A program made the translations under genes and the position numbers. DNA of 64,000 nucleotides from Vibrio sp. 10N. Lineage in GTDB: Bacteria; Pseudomonadota; Gammaproteobacteria; Enterobacterales; Vibrionaceae. Positions within the stretch are counted from its first letter, which is position 1. Every line of letters begins with the position of its first letter. Location of the stretch: positions 1,364,001 through 1,428,000 of the forward strand of contig NZ_BTPM01000002.1 of the NCBI RefSeq assembly GCF_036245475.1, given 5' to 3'. Shown here one piece after another: positions 26,394 through 34,629 of this stretch. A model generated the notes under the pieces. That model was given only the letters and a program-made list of their open reading frames with translations. It had not been told where the DNA came from and did not search any database.

Positions 26394-27155
26394 TTAGCGA
26401 GATAGCCAACCACCATCAACGGCAATGGTATAACCATTAATGTAGTCTGAAGCTTTTGATGCTAAGAACACACATGGTCCAGCGAGATCTTCCGGCGTGC
26501 CCCAACGGTCTGCTGGAATACGCTCTAAAATTTCAGCATTACGCTGCTCATCAGCGCGAAGCGCTGCTGTGTTGTTCGTCGCCATGTAACCCGGAGCAAT
26601 CGCATTCACATTAATGCCTTCTTTTGCCCATTCGTTGGCCATCAGACGCGTCACACCCATCACACCACTTTTCGAAGCTGTGTAAGACGGCACTCGAATA
26701 CCACCTTGGAATGACAGCATTGAAGCCACGTTGATAATTTTGCCGCCTTCACCTTGGGCGATGAACTGCTTAGCCACCGCTTGTGACATAAAGAACACCG
26801 ACTTGATGTTGATATTCATCACGTCATCCCAATCTTGCTCCGAGAAGTCGATGGCGTCATTACGACGAATGATGCCGGCATTGTTTACCAAGATGTCAAT
26901 GCGACCTAACTCAGTAACAGCTCGATCAACGATGCCTGGAATGTCGTCTAGCTTCATTAAGTTAGCGCGAATATCAATAAACTTACGACCCGTCTCCGCC
27001 ATCATCGCTATCGTCTCTGACGGTTCAACAATGTTGACACCAACGATGTCACAACCTGCTTTAGCAAGTCCAAGAGCCATTCCTTGACCAAGGCCAGTAT
27101 CACAACCAGTTACTACTGCTACTTTGCCCTCAAGGCTAAACGAATCAAGAATCAT
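26394..27155 (-). CDS. kduD: 2-dehydro-3-deoxy-D-gluconate 5-dehydrogenase
   Basis: 253-residue short-chain dehydrogenase. Rossmann motif VTGCDTGLGQGMA (about residue 15), NNAGI (about 90), catalytic Ser (VASMLSFQGG), YTASKSGV with the Tyr/Lys pair (about 155), and a C-terminal DGGWLSR typical of KduD. By family it reduces DKII to KDG with NAD(P)H, supplying substrate for KdgK at 6.2 kb. First gene of the leftward operon, divergent from kdgR. Confidence 0.92.
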   Translation of the reverse strand: MILDSFSLEGKVAVVTGCDTGLGQGMALGLAKAGCDIVGVNIVEPSETIAMMAETGRKFIDIRANLMKLDDIPGIVDRAVTELGRIDILVNNAGIIRRNDAIDFSEQDWDDVMNINIKSVFFMSQAVAKQFIAQGEGGKIINVASMLSFQGGIRVPSYTASKSGVMGVTRLMANEWAKEGINVNAIAPGYMATNNTAALRADEQRNAEILERIPADRWGTPEDLAGPCVFLASKASDYINGYTIAVDGGWLSR

Positions 27156-27329
27156 AGTCTGTTCCTTTGTAGTGAATGTGCGGTGAACGATTAAAGGGGG
27201 TGTTCACTCTGTTGAAATCTACATTACACAAAAAATGACACGCCTTAAAGTTATTTTTGAAATTGCGTTTTAATTTTTTGGTTTCGTTCTCTTGAATGTG
27301 ATAAATGTCTCACAACTTGGTTTTAAATA

Positions 27330-27348
27330 AATGAAATGGCTTTTCGAA
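27330..27348. promoter_or_regulatory. Candidate KdgR operator between kduD and kdgR
   Basis: AATGAAATGGCTTTTCGAA has a good left half-site (AATGAAA) and a weaker right half (TTTCGAA) of the KdgR-type palindrome. It lies upstream of the kdgR -35 region and could serve both divergent genes. Confidence 0.45.
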
Positions 27349-27375
27349 ACTACTGACTCACTCAAACATGTCAGG

Positions 27376-27381
27376 TATAAT
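27376..27381 (+). promoter_or_regulatory. Likely -10 element of kdgR
   Basis: A perfect TATAAT lies 33 bases before the kdgR ATG. The -35 candidate (CTGACT region near 27352-27357) is weak, consistent with a regulated promoter. Confidence 0.45.
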
Positions 27382-27413
27382 CTGTAGCTATTGAAAATGA
27401 CACAGAGCGTGAA

Positions 27414-28196
27414 ATGGAAAAATCAACTCAACCAGAAGCCGTATCGTCAGTACTAAAAGTATTTAACATTCTCTCAGCGCTGGCTGATCAAAAAGAGATC
27501 GGTGTATCAGAGCTCTCTCAACGTTTGATGATGTCAAAAGCGACAACCTATCGCTTTTTGCAAACAATGAAGACACTCGGGTTTGTTGAGCAGGAAGGGG
27601 AAGCCGATAAATACGCACTGACACTAAAGTTGTTTGAGCTAGGTTCAAAGGCGCTAGAGCATGTCGACCTTATTGACCTTGCCAACACTGAGATGGCGAA
27701 AATCTCTAAGATAATCAATGAGACGGTTCACCTAGGATCCATTGACGAAGATTCGATCATCTACCTGCACAAAATTGACTCTAGTTACCATCTACGTATG
27801 CACTCTCGCATCGGTCGCCGTAATCCGCTTTACAGCACCGCGATTGGCAAAGTACTCATGTCTCATATGGATGAGCAGGAAGTGCGAAATCTATTGGCTG
27901 ACGTTGAGTTTAAGAAACACACGCAACATACGCATGAAAACGTAGACCAGCTGCTTGAAGAGTTAAATCTTGTTCGTGAGCAACACTTTGGCGAAGACAA
28001 TGAAGAGCAAGAGCCAGGACTCCGCTGTATAGCGGTTCCAGTTTACGACCGATTTGGCGCTACTATTGCGGCTATCTCAGTCTCATTCCCTACGATTCGA
28101 TTCGAGGAAAGCCGTAAACAAGAGTATATCGCTCTCCTCCATACAGCGGGACGTACCGTTTCCGAGCATTTGGGCTACCATAAGTACCCAATTTGA
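27414..28196 (+). CDS. kdgR: IclR-family regulator KdgR
   Basis: 260-residue IclR-family repressor. N-terminal winged helix-turn-helix (KEIGVSELSQRLMMSKATTYRFLQTMKTLGFVEQEG, about residues 28-65) and a C-terminal effector domain with GSIDEDSIIYLHKIDSS and GRRNPLYSTAIGKVLMS. It is divergent from kduD, which favours KdgR over other IclR proteins. By family it represses uronate genes and is released by KDG. Several TGAAAC palindromes in the window (28253, 34456, 38541, 38879) are candidate targets. Confidence 0.9.
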   Translation: MEKSTQPEAVSSVLKVFNILSALADQKEIGVSELSQRLMMSKATTYRFLQTMKTLGFVEQEGEADKYALTLKLFELGSKALEHVDLIDLANTEMAKISKIINETVHLGSIDEDSIIYLHKIDSSYHLRMHSRIGRRNPLYSTAIGKVLMSHMDEQEVRNLLADVEFKKHTQHTHENVDQLLEELNLVREQHFGEDNEEQEPGLRCIAVPVYDRFGATIAAISVSFPTIRFEESRKQEYIALLHTAGRTVSEHLGYHKYPI

Positions 28197-28213
28197 CATT
28201 GATAAAAGAAAAA

Positions 28214-28237
28214 AGCAGCACACGTGCTGCTTTTTTT
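28214..28237 (+). terminator. Terminator of kdgR
   Basis: AGCAGCAC and GTGCTGCT pair around a two-base loop, flanked by a run of A before and seven T residues after. It is a strong intrinsic terminator. Confidence 0.9.
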
Positions 28238-28252
28238 GCCACCAAATTACTT

Positions 28253-28271
28253 ATTGAAACGCCATTTCATT
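28253..28271. promoter_or_regulatory. KdgR-like palindrome just upstream of the CBS/DUF294 gene
   Basis: ATTGAAACGCCATTTCATT has seven of nine symmetric positions in the KdgR-type pattern. It ends 12 bases before the ATG at 28284, overlapping the likely leader and ribosome-binding region, so a bound protein would act as a roadblock. Confidence 0.45.
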
Positions 28272-28283
28272 TAAGGGATTAGT

Positions 28284-30152
28284 ATGGGAACCTCAGCTTC
28301 AAACAATATTCTTGATTTCTTGATTCATCTCGATCCTTTCGATCTTCTTCCAAAACCCGTCGTTGAATCGCTGGCCAGCGCGGTGACCGTCAAATACCTC
28401 GCCAAAGGGGAAAGCATTGAATTTCATTCCATGTGCGAGAAGCGTTACCTCTATGTGATTCGAAAGGGTGCTATTGAGCAGCGAACCCAGATCAATAAGT
28501 TACGAGCTCGGCTTGGAGAGGAAGATCAATTTGGATTTACTTTCCTAGAGCCGCTTAAAGAAGCCGAAGATGGCTACCGAGCTGAAGCGATTGAAGACTC
28601 GCTGCTTTACCTCATACCGCACGCTAACATCCAAGAAACGTGCGAACAGCATCCCGAGATAAAAGACTTCTTTGCGGCTACGGCCAAAACACGTTTACAC
28701 TCTGCGATACGCTCGATCGTCAATAAAGAAGACAAAAGCCTGTTTTTTCGGACTGTTGGTGAAGTCGCTAGCGAAAATATCACCGTCTCTGACTATGACG
28801 ACTCAATCATCGAGGTCGCCAAAGCCATGTGTGGCAAACGCCGCAGTTCATGTGCCGTGGTACTAAAAGGGAGCGAAATCGTTGGATTAGTCACGGACCG
28901 AGATATGACACAACATGTTGTTGCCAAAGGTGTGGATACCCATCAACCGATACATGAAGTCATGACTCGCAATCCAATCTTGATAAACAGCGAAGACAAA
29001 GTAATTCAAGCGATTTCGCTTATGCTGCAATACAATATTCGCTGCCTGCCCGTCATTGCCAATCACGAAGTAAAGGGCTTGTTGACCACCACTCACTTAG
29101 TTCACAACCATCGAACTCAGTCGCTATTTCTGATTGAAAAGATCAAATACGCGAACTCGATAAGCGCCCTTGCGAATCTTCGAGATGAAAAGGAAACCAT
29201 TTTCCAAGCCTTAGTCGAAAGTGGCGTGAGTGCCGAGATTCATGGCCAGGTCATGTCGATGATCATGGATGCATTCAATAGGCGAATCATCCAACTAACC
29301 GAAGAAGTGCTCGGGCCACCGCCTTGTGATTATGCATGGATGGTGGCGGGATCTCATGCTAGAAACGAAGTGCATATGCTGTCAGATCAAGACAATGCTT
29401 TGGTTCTTGCAGAAGATGCAACCGAGAATGACCGATTCTACTTCGCCTACTTTGCCATGCGCGTGTGTAACGGACTCGCGGCCGTTGGCTACCCTTTATG
29501 CAGCGGTAAATACATGGCTGCTACAGCCAAGTGGAATCAGAATGTAAGTCGCTGGAAAGACTACTACACGAAATGGGTAGCCAGTCCTGAGTACAACAAA
29601 CTGCTCAGTATCAGTGTCTTCATGGAGATACGCTGTGTCTACGGGAATGCAGAACTTGTCGATACGCTTCAAAACCACCTACACCAGACCATTCATGCAA
29701 ACCCTCGCTTTATCCCAGCGCTGACACGTGACGCCATCGAAACCTCACCACCACTTGGCATTTTCAACAGTCTGGTTCTTGAGAAAAGCGGAGACAACAC
29801 TAAGTCACTCAACATCAAAAAGTTTGCCTTGAACCTGATTATCGACCTCGCTCGCATTTATAGCCTAGCCGCTGGAGGCTCTTTGACAGGAACAGAAGAG
29901 CGTTTTCGGTATGCAGTGGAGCAAGGTACATTGTCTCAAGACAGTTGCGATAACATCATTGGCGCTTACCGCTTTCTGATGCAGGTTCGGTTTAGACACC
30001 AACTCAACGCCCAAGTGCGTGGCGATACCCCAGATAACAACATCCGCCCTGATGAGTTCAGCAGCTTTGAACGCAAGCACCTAAAAGATGCGTTCAAGAT
30101 CATTAGTGAGCTGCAGGATGTCGCTAAACTCAAATTTTTAAGCGGGTTCTAA
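28284..30152 (+). CDS. Cyclic-nucleotide-binding-like, CBS pair, DUF294 nucleotidyltransferase-like protein
   Basis: 622-residue cytoplasmic signalling protein. A cNMP-binding-like domain (about 10-150, RYLYVIRKGAIEQRT) is followed by a CBS pair (about 160-285, with GLVTDRDMTQHVVAKG and LPVIANHEVKGLLTT). Then comes a DUF294 nucleotidyltransferase-like domain (about 330-470) with GSHARNEVHMLSDQDNALVL, where the Gly-Ser and Asp pair are kept, and a DUF294 C-terminal substrate-binding region. Its stop is one base before the exonuclease start, so the two are coupled; this pairing recurs in Vibrio and Pseudomonas by memory. Target and product are unknown. Confidence 0.85.
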   Translation: MGTSASNNILDFLIHLDPFDLLPKPVVESLASAVTVKYLAKGESIEFHSMCEKRYLYVIRKGAIEQRTQINKLRARLGEEDQFGFTFLEPLKEAEDGYRAEAIEDSLLYLIPHANIQETCEQHPEIKDFFAATAKTRLHSAIRSIVNKEDKSLFFRTVGEVASENITVSDYDDSIIEVAKAMCGKRRSSCAVVLKGSEIVGLVTDRDMTQHVVAKGVDTHQPIHEVMTRNPILINSEDKVIQAISLMLQYNIRCLPVIANHEVKGLLTTTHLVHNHRTQSLFLIEKIKYANSISALANLRDEKETIFQALVESGVSAEIHGQVMSMIMDAFNRRIIQLTEEVLGPPPCDYAWMVAGSHARNEVHMLSDQDNALVLAEDATENDRFYFAYFAMRVCNGLAAVGYPLCSGKYMAATAKWNQNVSRWKDYYTKWVASPEYNKLLSISVFMEIRCVYGNAELVDTLQNHLHQTIHANPRFIPALTRDAIETSPPLGIFNSLVLEKSGDNTKSLNIKKFALNLIIDLARIYSLAAGGSLTGTEERFRYAVEQGTLSQDSCDNIIGAYRFLMQVRFRHQLNAQVRGDTPDNNIRPDEFSSFERKHLKDAFKIISELQDVAKLKFLSGF

Positions 30153-30153
30153 T

Positions 30154-30942
30154 ATGTTGGCCAAAACCCTACAAAAGCTCTTCTCGAAAGGCGATAACAT
30201 CGAAGCTCTGCACCAATCCATGCAAGCCAAACACTGGCCTTCTCATGCACTTGAGCATTACTTTGCCCACCCTCTCCCCAATGCACAGCGCCCTGTGTCT
30301 GAGCAACAATTTGTTGCCCTAGATTTTGAAACAACGGGGCTAGAACCAGACTCTGATAGGATCCTGTCTATTGGAACGGTGGAGTTAAACTACGAAGAGA
30401 TTGATTTAACCAGTGTCAGTGAAGTGATTTTGCGACAAGATGTGACTATTCGCCCGGAAAGCGCCGTCGTTCATGAAATTATGCCAACGCAAGTTCGAGA
30501 ACAAGGCGTAGAAGCTGAGCTTGCGCTCGATCGATTGATCGAACATCTTCGAGGTAAAACCATCATTGCCCACAGCGCAGGTATTGAGTATGGCTTTTTG
30601 TCGTCATACCTCAAAAGGCGCTACCAAATTGAAAGGCTACCTTGTTACATGGTGGACACCTTATTGCTTGAGAAACGATTTAGCTACTTAGGGAAAAATC
30701 GAGGACATTCCAGCTTTCAGCTCGATGACCTGCGGCAACATTATAATTTACCTGATTATTACGCTCACTCAGCGGCCAGTGATGCACTAGGATGTGCGGA
30801 GCTATTTTTAGCGCAAGTCAAAAGGCTAAAGCTATGTCATCGTCCGCTCAGTGAGGTAATTTATCGACCTAAAAATGCAGCGTCGCTGTTTTTTAACGTG
30901 CCGCTATACGCTCTTCTCAAATCCATGACTGTTAGATTGTAG
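30154..30942 (+). CDS. 3'-5' exonuclease, DEDDh (DnaQ-like) family
   Basis: 262-residue protein with a DnaQ-type exonuclease domain: ALDFETTGLEPDSDRILSIG (ExoI, Asp and Glu, about residue 55), an Asp-containing ExoII region (EVVHEIMPTQV then IIAHSAGIEYGFL), and HSAASDALGCAELF (ExoIII, DEDDh His and Asp, about 208-220). It is the second gene of the pair with the CBS/DUF294 protein. The 3' end overlaps the convergent chemoreceptor gene by 39 bases. It lacks polymerase or helicase domains, so a nucleotide or RNA turnover role linked to its partner is possible. Confidence 0.88.
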   Translation: MLAKTLQKLFSKGDNIEALHQSMQAKHWPSHALEHYFAHPLPNAQRPVSEQQFVALDFETTGLEPDSDRILSIGTVELNYEEIDLTSVSEVILRQDVTIRPESAVVHEIMPTQVREQGVEAELALDRLIEHLRGKTIIAHSAGIEYGFLSSYLKRRYQIERLPCYMVDTLLLEKRFSYLGKNRGHSSFQLDDLRQHYNLPDYYAHSAASDALGCAELFLAQVKRLKLCHRPLSEVIYRPKNAASLFFNVPLYALLKSMTVRL

Positions 30943-32481
30943 GTCGTCGGATAGCCGCTTGAGTTCGACGGAGCTCAATGAAAACTGCTCAATTCGATTC
31001 AAGTTTGCTTCTTGAACGTTGAGCAGTTGCTCAATGAATAGATAAACCTGCTCAGAAATCGCCAACTCATTTTTTGTCGACTGTTTTAAATCAGCGACAA
31101 TACTCTGAACATCACTCGCACCTTGCTTCACTTGACTGAAAATCACACCAACCTGTTCAGATTTGGCCTCGCTTTGCGAGATTTTTTCAAGTAGCCCTCT
31201 CAAGTCATTGGAAACATGTTCCGACTCCGACAAAATATGCTCACTCATTTTAGAGATTTCCACCGTTGCATCCGACGTCCTAGCCGCTAGACTTCGAACC
31301 TCATCAGCGACCACAGCAAAACCACGCCCTTGATCGCCCGCTCTCGCTGCTTCAATGGCTGCATTGAGAGCTAACAGGTTGGTCTGTTCAGCGATACCTT
31401 GAATCACCTCTACAACCCCTGTTATCTGCTCGTATTTTGCTGCTAACAGACCAAAACTGTGCAGTGAACCATCTAGACTAGCACGGATGTCCTCCACCGA
31501 GCCTTCCATAGATTGAATTGCCTCTACTCCCTCCTCAGACAATGATTGAGACTGCAAACTATTCGATTGTGCCTTATCAATACCTATATTGATTTCCTCG
31601 ATACTGAGTTCAAGAGCCTTCATAGAGTTGAGAGTGTCATCTGAAATCGAGCGGATTTGACCCAAACTCTCCGTTGTTGCCGCGACATTACGATCTAAAC
31701 TATCGGTAGACTGATTGATCATCACCGCAACCGAACTGATTTTATCGACAAACCGCTTCAATGAAGCCTGCATCTGGCGAACCGACTCTAGAATGCTGCC
31801 TCGTGGAACTGACCGAGCAAAAGATTGAGCTAAGTGCCCATCTGCTATCCGCTTCGTTAACGAAACTACGGTACTCGGCTCACCACCTACAGAACGATAA
31901 ATACTGCGCGCAATGAGACCGATTATCAACAATATCACCATTAAGATACCGCCGCTGTAGATCAAAAGACGCGTTACAAGCTGCTGATAACTTTCGTCAA
32001 CATCGTCCATATATATCCCAAGCCCCATCACCCACTTCAGCTCTGGGATCATCGTAATCGCACTCACCTTGGTCACTTTTTCCGACGAGTTTGGCTTGCT
32101 CACCTCGCCGACAACATAATTGAACTCCTTATCCTTCAGCAGGTTTACATGCCGAGCATAAGAGCTTTGGAAGGTTCCCAATTTTTCGTCACGCACATGC
32201 ACGCGAGCCATAGCATTATGGTCATTCGCCCAAATGTAAGCGTTACCCAAGCGATAGGTAGACAGCACCGCAATAACGCGTTGCTCAGCCTCTTCTGGAG
32301 AGCGGCTTTGCAAAATGGCATCCGATGCTTGCTTCTTCGCAAACGAGAGTAGCGAGGCCACCTCATGCTTTTTGGTTTCGACTAAAGATTCTTTTATTGA
32401 ATCCAAGCTGACAAACACAATCAACGCGATACCCAACATCGCTGTAATCAGCAGCAGTGCGCCCTTTTTTATCAATGTCAT
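30904..32481 (-). CDS. Methyl-accepting chemotaxis protein with Cache-type sensor
   Basis: 525 residues. Membrane helix at about 8-27, a periplasmic single-Cache-like domain (about 30-170, with GNAYIWANDHNAMARVHV and PELKWVMGLGIYMDDVD), a second helix (about 172-195), HAMP, and the signalling tip EQTNLLALNAAIEAARAG (about 370). Domains of this type bind small carboxylates in characterised receptors. Lying next to the polyuronate genes it could report on uronates, which is a guess from position. Its 3' end overlaps the exonuclease gene. Confidence 0.93.
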   Translation of the reverse strand: MTLIKKGALLLITAMLGIALIVFVSLDSIKESLVETKKHEVASLLSFAKKQASDAILQSRSPEEAEQRVIAVLSTYRLGNAYIWANDHNAMARVHVRDEKLGTFQSSYARHVNLLKDKEFNYVVGEVSKPNSSEKVTKVSAITMIPELKWVMGLGIYMDDVDESYQQLVTRLLIYSGGILMVILLIIGLIARSIYRSVGGEPSTVVSLTKRIADGHLAQSFARSVPRGSILESVRQMQASLKRFVDKISSVAVMINQSTDSLDRNVAATTESLGQIRSISDDTLNSMKALELSIEEINIGIDKAQSNSLQSQSLSEEGVEAIQSMEGSVEDIRASLDGSLHSFGLLAAKYEQITGVVEVIQGIAEQTNLLALNAAIEAARAGDQGRGFAVVADEVRSLAARTSDATVEISKMSEHILSESEHVSNDLRGLLEKISQSEAKSEQVGVIFSQVKQGASDVQSIVADLKQSTKNELAISEQVYLFIEQLLNVQEANLNRIEQFSLSSVELKRLSDDLQSNSHGFEKSV

Positions 32482-32499
32482 AATCCCTCACTATAAAAA

Positions 32500-32529
32500 A
32501 TGGCCACACTAACAATCTAGTGTGGCCAT
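32500..32529 (-). terminator. Terminator downstream of the KdgM-type porin
   Basis: A perfect 12-bp stem (ATGGCCACACTA and TAGTGTGGCCAT) with a six-base loop. On the minus strand it is followed by TTTTT. It separates the porin from the chemoreceptor. Confidence 0.88.
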
Positions 32530-32554
32530 GCGGACCATCAGTTACAGTAGATCT

Positions 32555-33229
32555 CTAGAAGCTATAAGTAACGCCGATACGGCTTCGTAGCTGACGATCG
32601 CTTGAAGCGCTCGATACCGACACATTGGCGAACTCAACATATGGGCGCCAACTCCAGTCTTCGCCTTTATAGCCAAGTTTGAACAATGCGTCCCAGTTGG
32701 TGTCACCGTTGTCGAATAGCACTTGGTCATCCAAGCCTTTCTCATAGTTCGCTTCTAGGCCAAACTGAAACCCATTGTATTTGTAATCAAGGTTCGCCGT
32801 GACTTTGCTCTTCTGTTCAGAAGAACGATCATCAGAGAAGTTACGGAACTCATGACGGTAGCGAAGCTTAGTTACAACCCCGGAATCAAAAGAGTACTGA
32901 GCGCGAAGCTGAGGTTTATAGGTCACGTGACCAGGGAAGAACGTAATTGGCATACCCGGTATAAGCATCCAATTGTCATCAATTTTGTATTTGTAGCCGA
33001 AGTCGAATTCGTTGCCTTTCGATTGCCATTCTGAAAATGGTTTCCCCTTCTGCATCGCTTCAACGCCAAAATACATATTCCCAACGCCAGCCCCAAGCTT
33101 CACGCGACTAGCATATGTTTCACTTTCATGTTTATATTCTTGACGAAAATCGAGAGATGCCGCAGAAATAGAGGCACTAGCAACCAATGCCACAACCGCA
33201 GTTGTAGCTATTTTATAAACCTTAGACAC
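32555..33229 (-). CDS. kdgM: Oligouronide-specific outer-membrane porin, KdgM family
   Basis: 224 residues with a signal peptide (1-23, ending ISAA), alternating beta-strand pattern and a C-terminal Phe, matching the 12-strand KdgM porins for acidic oligosaccharides. Features seen are LDFRQEYKHES at the mature N-terminus, RAQYSFDSGVVTKLRYRHEF in the middle and RSRIGVTYSF at the end. It follows the lyase gene by 13 bases, so the lyase and the pore that admits its products are co-expressed. Confidence 0.88.
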   Translation of the reverse strand: MSKVYKIATTAVVALVASASISAASLDFRQEYKHESETYASRVKLGAGVGNMYFGVEAMQKGKPFSEWQSKGNEFDFGYKYKIDDNWMLIPGMPITFFPGHVTYKPQLRAQYSFDSGVVTKLRYRHEFRNFSDDRSSEQKSKVTANLDYKYNGFQFGLEANYEKGLDDQVLFDNGDTNWDALFKLGYKGEDWSWRPYVEFANVSVSSASSDRQLRSRIGVTYSF

Positions 33230-33242
33230 AGTTTAATTCCTT

Positions 33243-34424
33243 TTATTTGAATAATAGATTTGCAACTTTTTTGCTATTTACTTTTTCTTTACTCAGCTCA
33301 GAAATAGCGTCGATAAATACCGGCTCACCATATGCTTTCTGCGCATAAAGTAAATTCACATAGGCTTTTGAACCATCAAAGCCTTTTAACTCTTTGTATT
33401 GCCACTTATCCGGTTGATTAGCATGTTTAGCGATATATTGATAACCTTTTGCTAAAGAGTGCTTATCAACTTCATAATTCCAAACGTCGATGCCAAGCTT
33501 GTCTCCAAAATGACCAAGATGACTGTAGGCTTCTAGGTTGAAGTTTGAATAATGCCACGGGCGAGTCCGTTCTAGCTCTCCATGTTGACGACCATGCATA
33601 TCAAATTGACTGCCGATTCGGCGCATTTGGGTGATTCTCAAGCGCTGTTTCGCAATATCTTCTTGCCCTACAAAAATGGCAAAAGCAGCCACTTGTGCGT
33701 CATACCACGTACCATGATTGTTGTGCCAATTGTCCTCTTCGAAACCATGATTACTGGTTAGAAGCCATTGGTTAAAGTCACTAAACCAGGTAACCATGGC
33801 CTGATAGTCTTTCGGATCCAGTTGCTCTTGTAAGATGTTGATACTATCCAGCACAGGGATAAGTAAGCGACTATCAATAATGCCAATACCACGCCCATCA
33901 ACAATTCCAGGGATAGCTTGAGCATGGTTGAGGTTAGGGTTCATTCGTGTTTTTGGATCAACAAACCATGCTATAAGCTGCGCTTTCGCTTTGTCTGCAT
34001 ATGCTTGATTATCCGTGAAGTAATAAGCGAGACTCAGGTCTGTCACATCTTTGGCAAAGCGGATAAAACGCTGCTTATCCGTTGCTGCGCTTTTAGTGGC
34101 CATATTATATTCACCATCACGGCGCACATAAGGTAAGCCATCTTCAGTATCTGGGTTCGGCCACCAATATGGGCCAAAGCTAAAGTAATCGTGTTTGTCA
34201 CCACTGGCTGGTAATAGAGTTTTGTTCGTCACCGGATCGATTTCGGCATTGAGCGCCTGCTCTGCTTTTTCAACTAATGTATCTATAGAGCCTTGTTTCA
34301 TCGTTAGATGTTGCTTGTTATATTCAAGCGCAGCTGAATCATATGAAATAAAGTCGAAATCACCCGCTACTGCTCCCCAGGACAGGGCGAGTGAAATAGC
34401 AATCACACTTTTATTTATCATCAT
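33243..34424 (-). CDS. Polysaccharide lyase, Alginate_lyase superfamily (PL5/PL38-like)
   Basis: 393-residue secreted enzyme with a signal peptide (about 1-21, ALSWGAVAG). The alpha/alpha-barrel Alginate_lyase fold is indicated by DYFSFGPYWWPNPDTEDGLPYVRRDGE, then NNHGTWYDAQVAAFAIF (the NNH..Y catalytic region, about residue 235) and the following RTRPWHYSNFNLEA. The start is decided by an AAGGAGG site directly before ATG 34424; the upstream ATG at 34439 would put that site inside the coding sequence. PL5 members cut alginate and PL38-like members include glucuronan or alginate lyases, so specificity is not fixed by sequence alone. Confidence 0.85.
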   Translation of the reverse strand: MMINKSVIAISLALSWGAVAGDFDFISYDSAALEYNKQHLTMKQGSIDTLVEKAEQALNAEIDPVTNKTLLPASGDKHDYFSFGPYWWPNPDTEDGLPYVRRDGEYNMATKSAATDKQRFIRFAKDVTDLSLAYYFTDNQAYADKAKAQLIAWFVDPKTRMNPNLNHAQAIPGIVDGRGIGIIDSRLLIPVLDSINILQEQLDPKDYQAMVTWFSDFNQWLLTSNHGFEEDNWHNNHGTWYDAQVAAFAIFVGQEDIAKQRLRITQMRRIGSQFDMHGRQHGELERTRPWHYSNFNLEAYSHLGHFGDKLGIDVWNYEVDKHSLAKGYQYIAKHANQPDKWQYKELKGFDGSKAYVNLLYAQKAYGEPVFIDAISELSKEKVNSKKVANLLFK

Positions 34425-34455
34425 AAACCTCCTTATCAAAACTGAAATAATGATA

Positions 34456-34474
34456 AATGAAACATCGGTTTAAA
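34456..34474. promoter_or_regulatory. Candidate KdgR operator of the lyase-porin operon
   Basis: AATGAAACATCGGTTTAAA fits the KdgR-type AATGAAAC half-site well and the second half partly. It lies about 30 bases upstream of the lyase start. Confidence 0.5.
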
Positions 34475-34575
34475 AAGTAGATCATGATCATTTTATTAAA
34501 TTAGATATATATTAATAGTGATAATTGTGACTTCGGTCAAATTTATTAATCCATGACTAATTCCTGTCACTATAA

Positions 34576-34610
34576 ATATAAAAAGGGCTCATTATGATCC
34601 CTTTTTATAT
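34576..34610 (-). terminator. Terminator of the beta-helix gene
   Basis: ATATAAAAAGGG pairs perfectly with CCCTTTTTATAT around an 11-base loop. On the minus strand the stem ends in a T-rich arm and lies 20 bases beyond the stop at 34630. Confidence 0.8.
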
Positions 34611-34629
34611 TACTTTATGTAAATTAGTT

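Noticed and set aside
30149..30334. Minus-strand frame over the exonuclease start
   Set aside because: Antisense to the start of a clear DnaQ-type gene; no support.
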